Assembly: GCF_014646815.1 (NCBI RefSeq)
Contig: NZ_BMNZ01000015.1
Coordinates: 1-33,002 of the forward strand
Source of the DNA: Terrabacter tumescens
GTDB taxonomy: Bacteria; Actinomycetota; Actinomycetes; Actinomycetales; Dermatophilaceae
Reading direction: 5' to 3'
DNA length: 33,002 nucleotides
In this document: piece by piece, positions 31,672 through 33,002 of the stretch
How positions within the stretch are numbered: position 1 is the stretch's first letter
Layout of the letters: every line of letters starts with the position of its first letter
Notes under the pieces: model-generated
The model's database searches: none
What the model was told of the DNA's origin: nothing
The model's input: only the letters and a program-made list of their open reading frames with translations
Program-made: the position numbers and the translations under genes

Positions 31672-32868
31672 ATGGCCAACCTGCGCCAGGCGAGCCTGCG
31701 CCACGCGAACCTCGCTCTCGTCACGCGCACCGTGCTGGCAGCAGAGACGCCGCCGTCGCGCGCCGACGTCGCAGCGGCCACCTCACTGACCCGCTCGACG
31801 GTGTCGCGCCTCGTCGACGAGCTCGTCGCCGGCGGGGTGCTCGAGGAGGTCGAGTCGGTCGTCGGCGGACCGGGGCGGCCGGGTCGTCCGGCCACTCCGT
31901 TGACCGCCTCACGGGGGCACTTCGCCGCGCTGGGCCTGCAGATCGGCGTCGGCCACCTGGCTGCACGGCTGGTCGACCTGTCGGGGACCGTGCTAGCCGA
32001 GCGGCTCGTGAACGTGGACCTCGCGGGGTCGAAGCCTTCGAGTGCGTTGCGTCGGCTGGGGAGCCTCGCCGCGCGGGTGCTCGCGGAGGCGCCCGAAGGA
32101 TGCCGCGTGGTGGGTGCCGGCCTGGCGCTCCCCGGTCTCGTCGACGTCGGGAGCGGCCGGCTGCTCAGTGCGCCCAACCTCGGCTGGGAGGACGTGGTGC
32201 CGGGCACTGGCTTGGAGGAGGCGCTCGGTGGGTTGGAGCTGAAGCTGCGCGTGGGCAACGAGGCAGACCTGGCGGCGTATGCCTTCGCGCACCCGGCGCC
32301 CGGGCGTGACAACGAGCCCCAGGACTTCGTCTACCTCAGCGGCGAGGTGGGCATCGGTGGGGCCGTCGTGCTCGACGGTGAGGTGATGACCGGTCGGCAC
32401 GGGTGGGCCGGCGAGATCGGCCACGTGTGCATCGACCCCGACGGTCCGCCGTGCCGGTGCGGCTCGACCGGCTGCCTCGAGCAGTATGCCGGCCGGCTGG
32501 CCATGCTCTCCGCGGCCGGGCTCGACGTGGCTGCGATCGACGGCGAGCTGCGGGGGCGCGTCGAGGCTGGGGACGAGCAGGCTTGTGACGCGGTGCGATC
32601 GGCAGGTCGGGCCCTGGGGATCGCCCTGGGCGGCGTCGTCAACGTGCTCGACATCCCGACGGTCGTGCTCGGCGGTCATCTCGCACAGGTCGGGGAGCTG
32701 CTCAGCCCAGAGGTCGAGGCAGTCCTCGCCCGGCGGGTGCTCTCGGCGCACTGGGTGACACCGCGCGTCGCCATCGCTCCGGACGACCCGGCAGCCGGCG
32801 CGACGGGAGCAGCCCTCATCGCCCTCGAGGAGCTCGTGCGTCATCCCGCCGACGTCCTGGGGACATGA
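31672..32868 (+). CDS. ROK family transcriptional regulator (likely xylose repressor)
   Basis: A 398-residue XylR/NagC-type protein. Residues ~15-65 are a winged helix (NLALVTRTVLAAETPPSRAD, TSLTRSTVSRLVDELVAGGV). The ROK/ASKHA core follows: ALGLQIGVGHLAARLVDLSG, GLALPGLVDVGSG, NEADLAAYAF, and the zinc motif HVCIDPDGPPCRCGSTGCLE with Cys in the ROK CxCGxxGCxE pattern. Substrate-binding residues of sugar kinases are partly replaced, as in regulators. Divergent from xylA by 68 bp, so it most probably represses xylA and is released by xylose. ATG at 31672 is favoured by the -10 at 31659; the open frame to 31603 would cover the promoter. Confidence 0.92.
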   Translation: MANLRQASLRHANLALVTRTVLAAETPPSRADVAAATSLTRSTVSRLVDELVAGGVLEEVESVVGGPGRPGRPATPLTASRGHFAALGLQIGVGHLAARLVDLSGTVLAERLVNVDLAGSKPSSALRRLGSLAARVLAEAPEGCRVVGAGLALPGLVDVGSGRLLSAPNLGWEDVVPGTGLEEALGGLELKLRVGNEADLAAYAFAHPAPGRDNEPQDFVYLSGEVGIGGAVVLDGEVMTGRHGWAGEIGHVCIDPDGPPCRCGSTGCLEQYAGRLAMLSAAGLDVAAIDGELRGRVEAGDEQACDAVRSAGRALGIALGGVVNVLDIPTVVLGGHLAQVGELLSPEVEAVLARRVLSAHWVTPRVAIAPDDPAAGATGAALIALEELVRHPADVLGT

Positions 32869-32876
32869 CGAAGACC

Positions 32877-32905
32877 GCCTTGCCGTGAAAGGGCAGGCGC
32901 TCTCT
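32877..32905 (+). terminator. Terminator after the ROK gene
   Basis: GCCTTGCC (32877-32884) pairs with GGCAGGC (32892-32898), one base bulged, followed by a CT/T-rich tail. Confidence 0.55.
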
Positions 32906-32937
32906 TTGGTGTTGTCGCACGAATTGGTGTGGGTATG

Positions 32938-32972
32938 CGACAACCCCGCCAACGGTGTTGGCGGGGTTGTCG
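32938..32972 (-). terminator. rRNA operon terminator
   Basis: A perfect 16-bp stem (32938-32953 with 32957-32972) with a 3-nt loop, located about 8 nt beyond the 5S rRNA 3' end on the minus strand. Very stable; no U-tract follows. Confidence 0.85.
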
Positions 32973-32980
32973 TGAATGGT

Positions 32981-33002
32981 TGTCCGGCTGCGTCCTACTC
33001 TC
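32981..33002 (-). rRNA. rrf: 5S rRNA, 3' end only (partial)
   Basis: The minus strand reads GAGAGTAGGACGCAGCCGGA then CA, the conserved 3' tail of bacterial 5S rRNA (…GAGAGTAGGnC… closing stem). The rest lies beyond the right edge. The terminator immediately after it supports the end of an rRNA operon. Confidence 0.85.

Larger units (their letters stand above)
1539..32491. repeat. Dispersed octamer GTATGCCG/CGGCATAC (14 copies; 16 of the heptamer GTATGCC)
   Basis: First bases of full copies: 1539, 5178, 9855, 9932, 10645, 12336, 15597, 17444, 20345, 21453, 26321, 26764, 30590, 32484. Heptamer only: 6084 and 32277. Both orientations occur, inside genes in several frames and between genes. A rough composition estimate predicts about one octamer in this window. 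Confidence 0.55.

Noticed and set aside
30138-32312. Minus-strand frame of 724 codons over TetR, xylA and the ROK gene
   Set aside because: Runs out of frame through xylA, whose correct frame is unambiguous.

Overview
The window is very GC-rich and densely coded. Spurious long antisense frames are common, GTG starts are frequent, and many starts lack a Shine-Dalgarno sequence but carry a TANNNT hexamer 6-7 nt upstream, the usual leaderless arrangement in Actinomycetota. Gene content fits an aerobic, free-living actinobacterium, possibly Intrasporangiaceae or a near relative: an actinobacterial xylose isomerase, ThrE-type exporter, DUF2510 and DUF72 proteins, a PRC/DUF2382 protein and several TetR and ROK regulators. 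The family placement is inference. I see no tRNA, CRISPR array, insertion sequence or phage gene.

Layout. 1-279: nothing recognisable. 280-2661 (minus): operon of an NTF2-like protein, a DsrE-like protein and a tandem HD-GYP/LuxR regulator. 2819-3171 (plus): decayed, frameshifted uracil-DNA glycosylase remnant, then a gene-poor stretch to 3852. 3921-5924 (minus): secreted S53 (sedolisin) protease. 6200-8907: AHSA1-like protein, DUF309, a phytanoyl-CoA dioxygenase-like oxygenase and DUF72. DUF72 is the last gene of a minus-strand operon with a zinc alcohol dehydrogenase and an NAD-dependent epimerase (to 10866). 10939-12465: TetR regulator divergent from an alpha/beta-hydrolase fold protein that has lost its catalytic Ser and His. 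12540-15110: small secreted protein, ThrE exporter and a P-loop GTPase. 15129-18215: phospholipase D, small membrane protein and FHA membrane protein. 18412-20253: SRPBCC protein, His-tailed hemerythrin and a Crp/Fnr regulator; a TTGAC-N4-GTCAA box lies before the hemerythrin gene. 20423-20626: cold-shock protein with a strong terminator. 20787-23295 (minus): glycosyltransferase, NTF2-like and alpha/beta hydrolase joined by GTGA overlaps. 23367-24275: tautomerase divergent from a TetR gene, with two copies of a 20-bp operator between them. 24341-25825: DUF2510/LURP-like gene bracketed by a duplicated 83-bp 3' end of a VOC gene. 25877-27689: DUF2200, double-GNAT acetyltransferase and a second VOC protein. 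27770-30396: PRC/DUF2382 stress protein, MscS-like membrane protein and TetR. 30425-32868: xylA divergent from its likely ROK repressor. 32938-33002: terminator and the 3' tip of a minus-strand 5S rRNA, so an rRNA operon abuts the right edge.

The parts most worth following up are the Crp/Fnr-hemerythrin unit, where the regulator's recognition helix matches the predicted box; the hydrolase pseudoenzyme under TetR control; the duplicated VOC 3' end; the ung remnant; and an octamer, GTATGCCG, that recurs far more often than composition predicts, in several reading frames and between genes.
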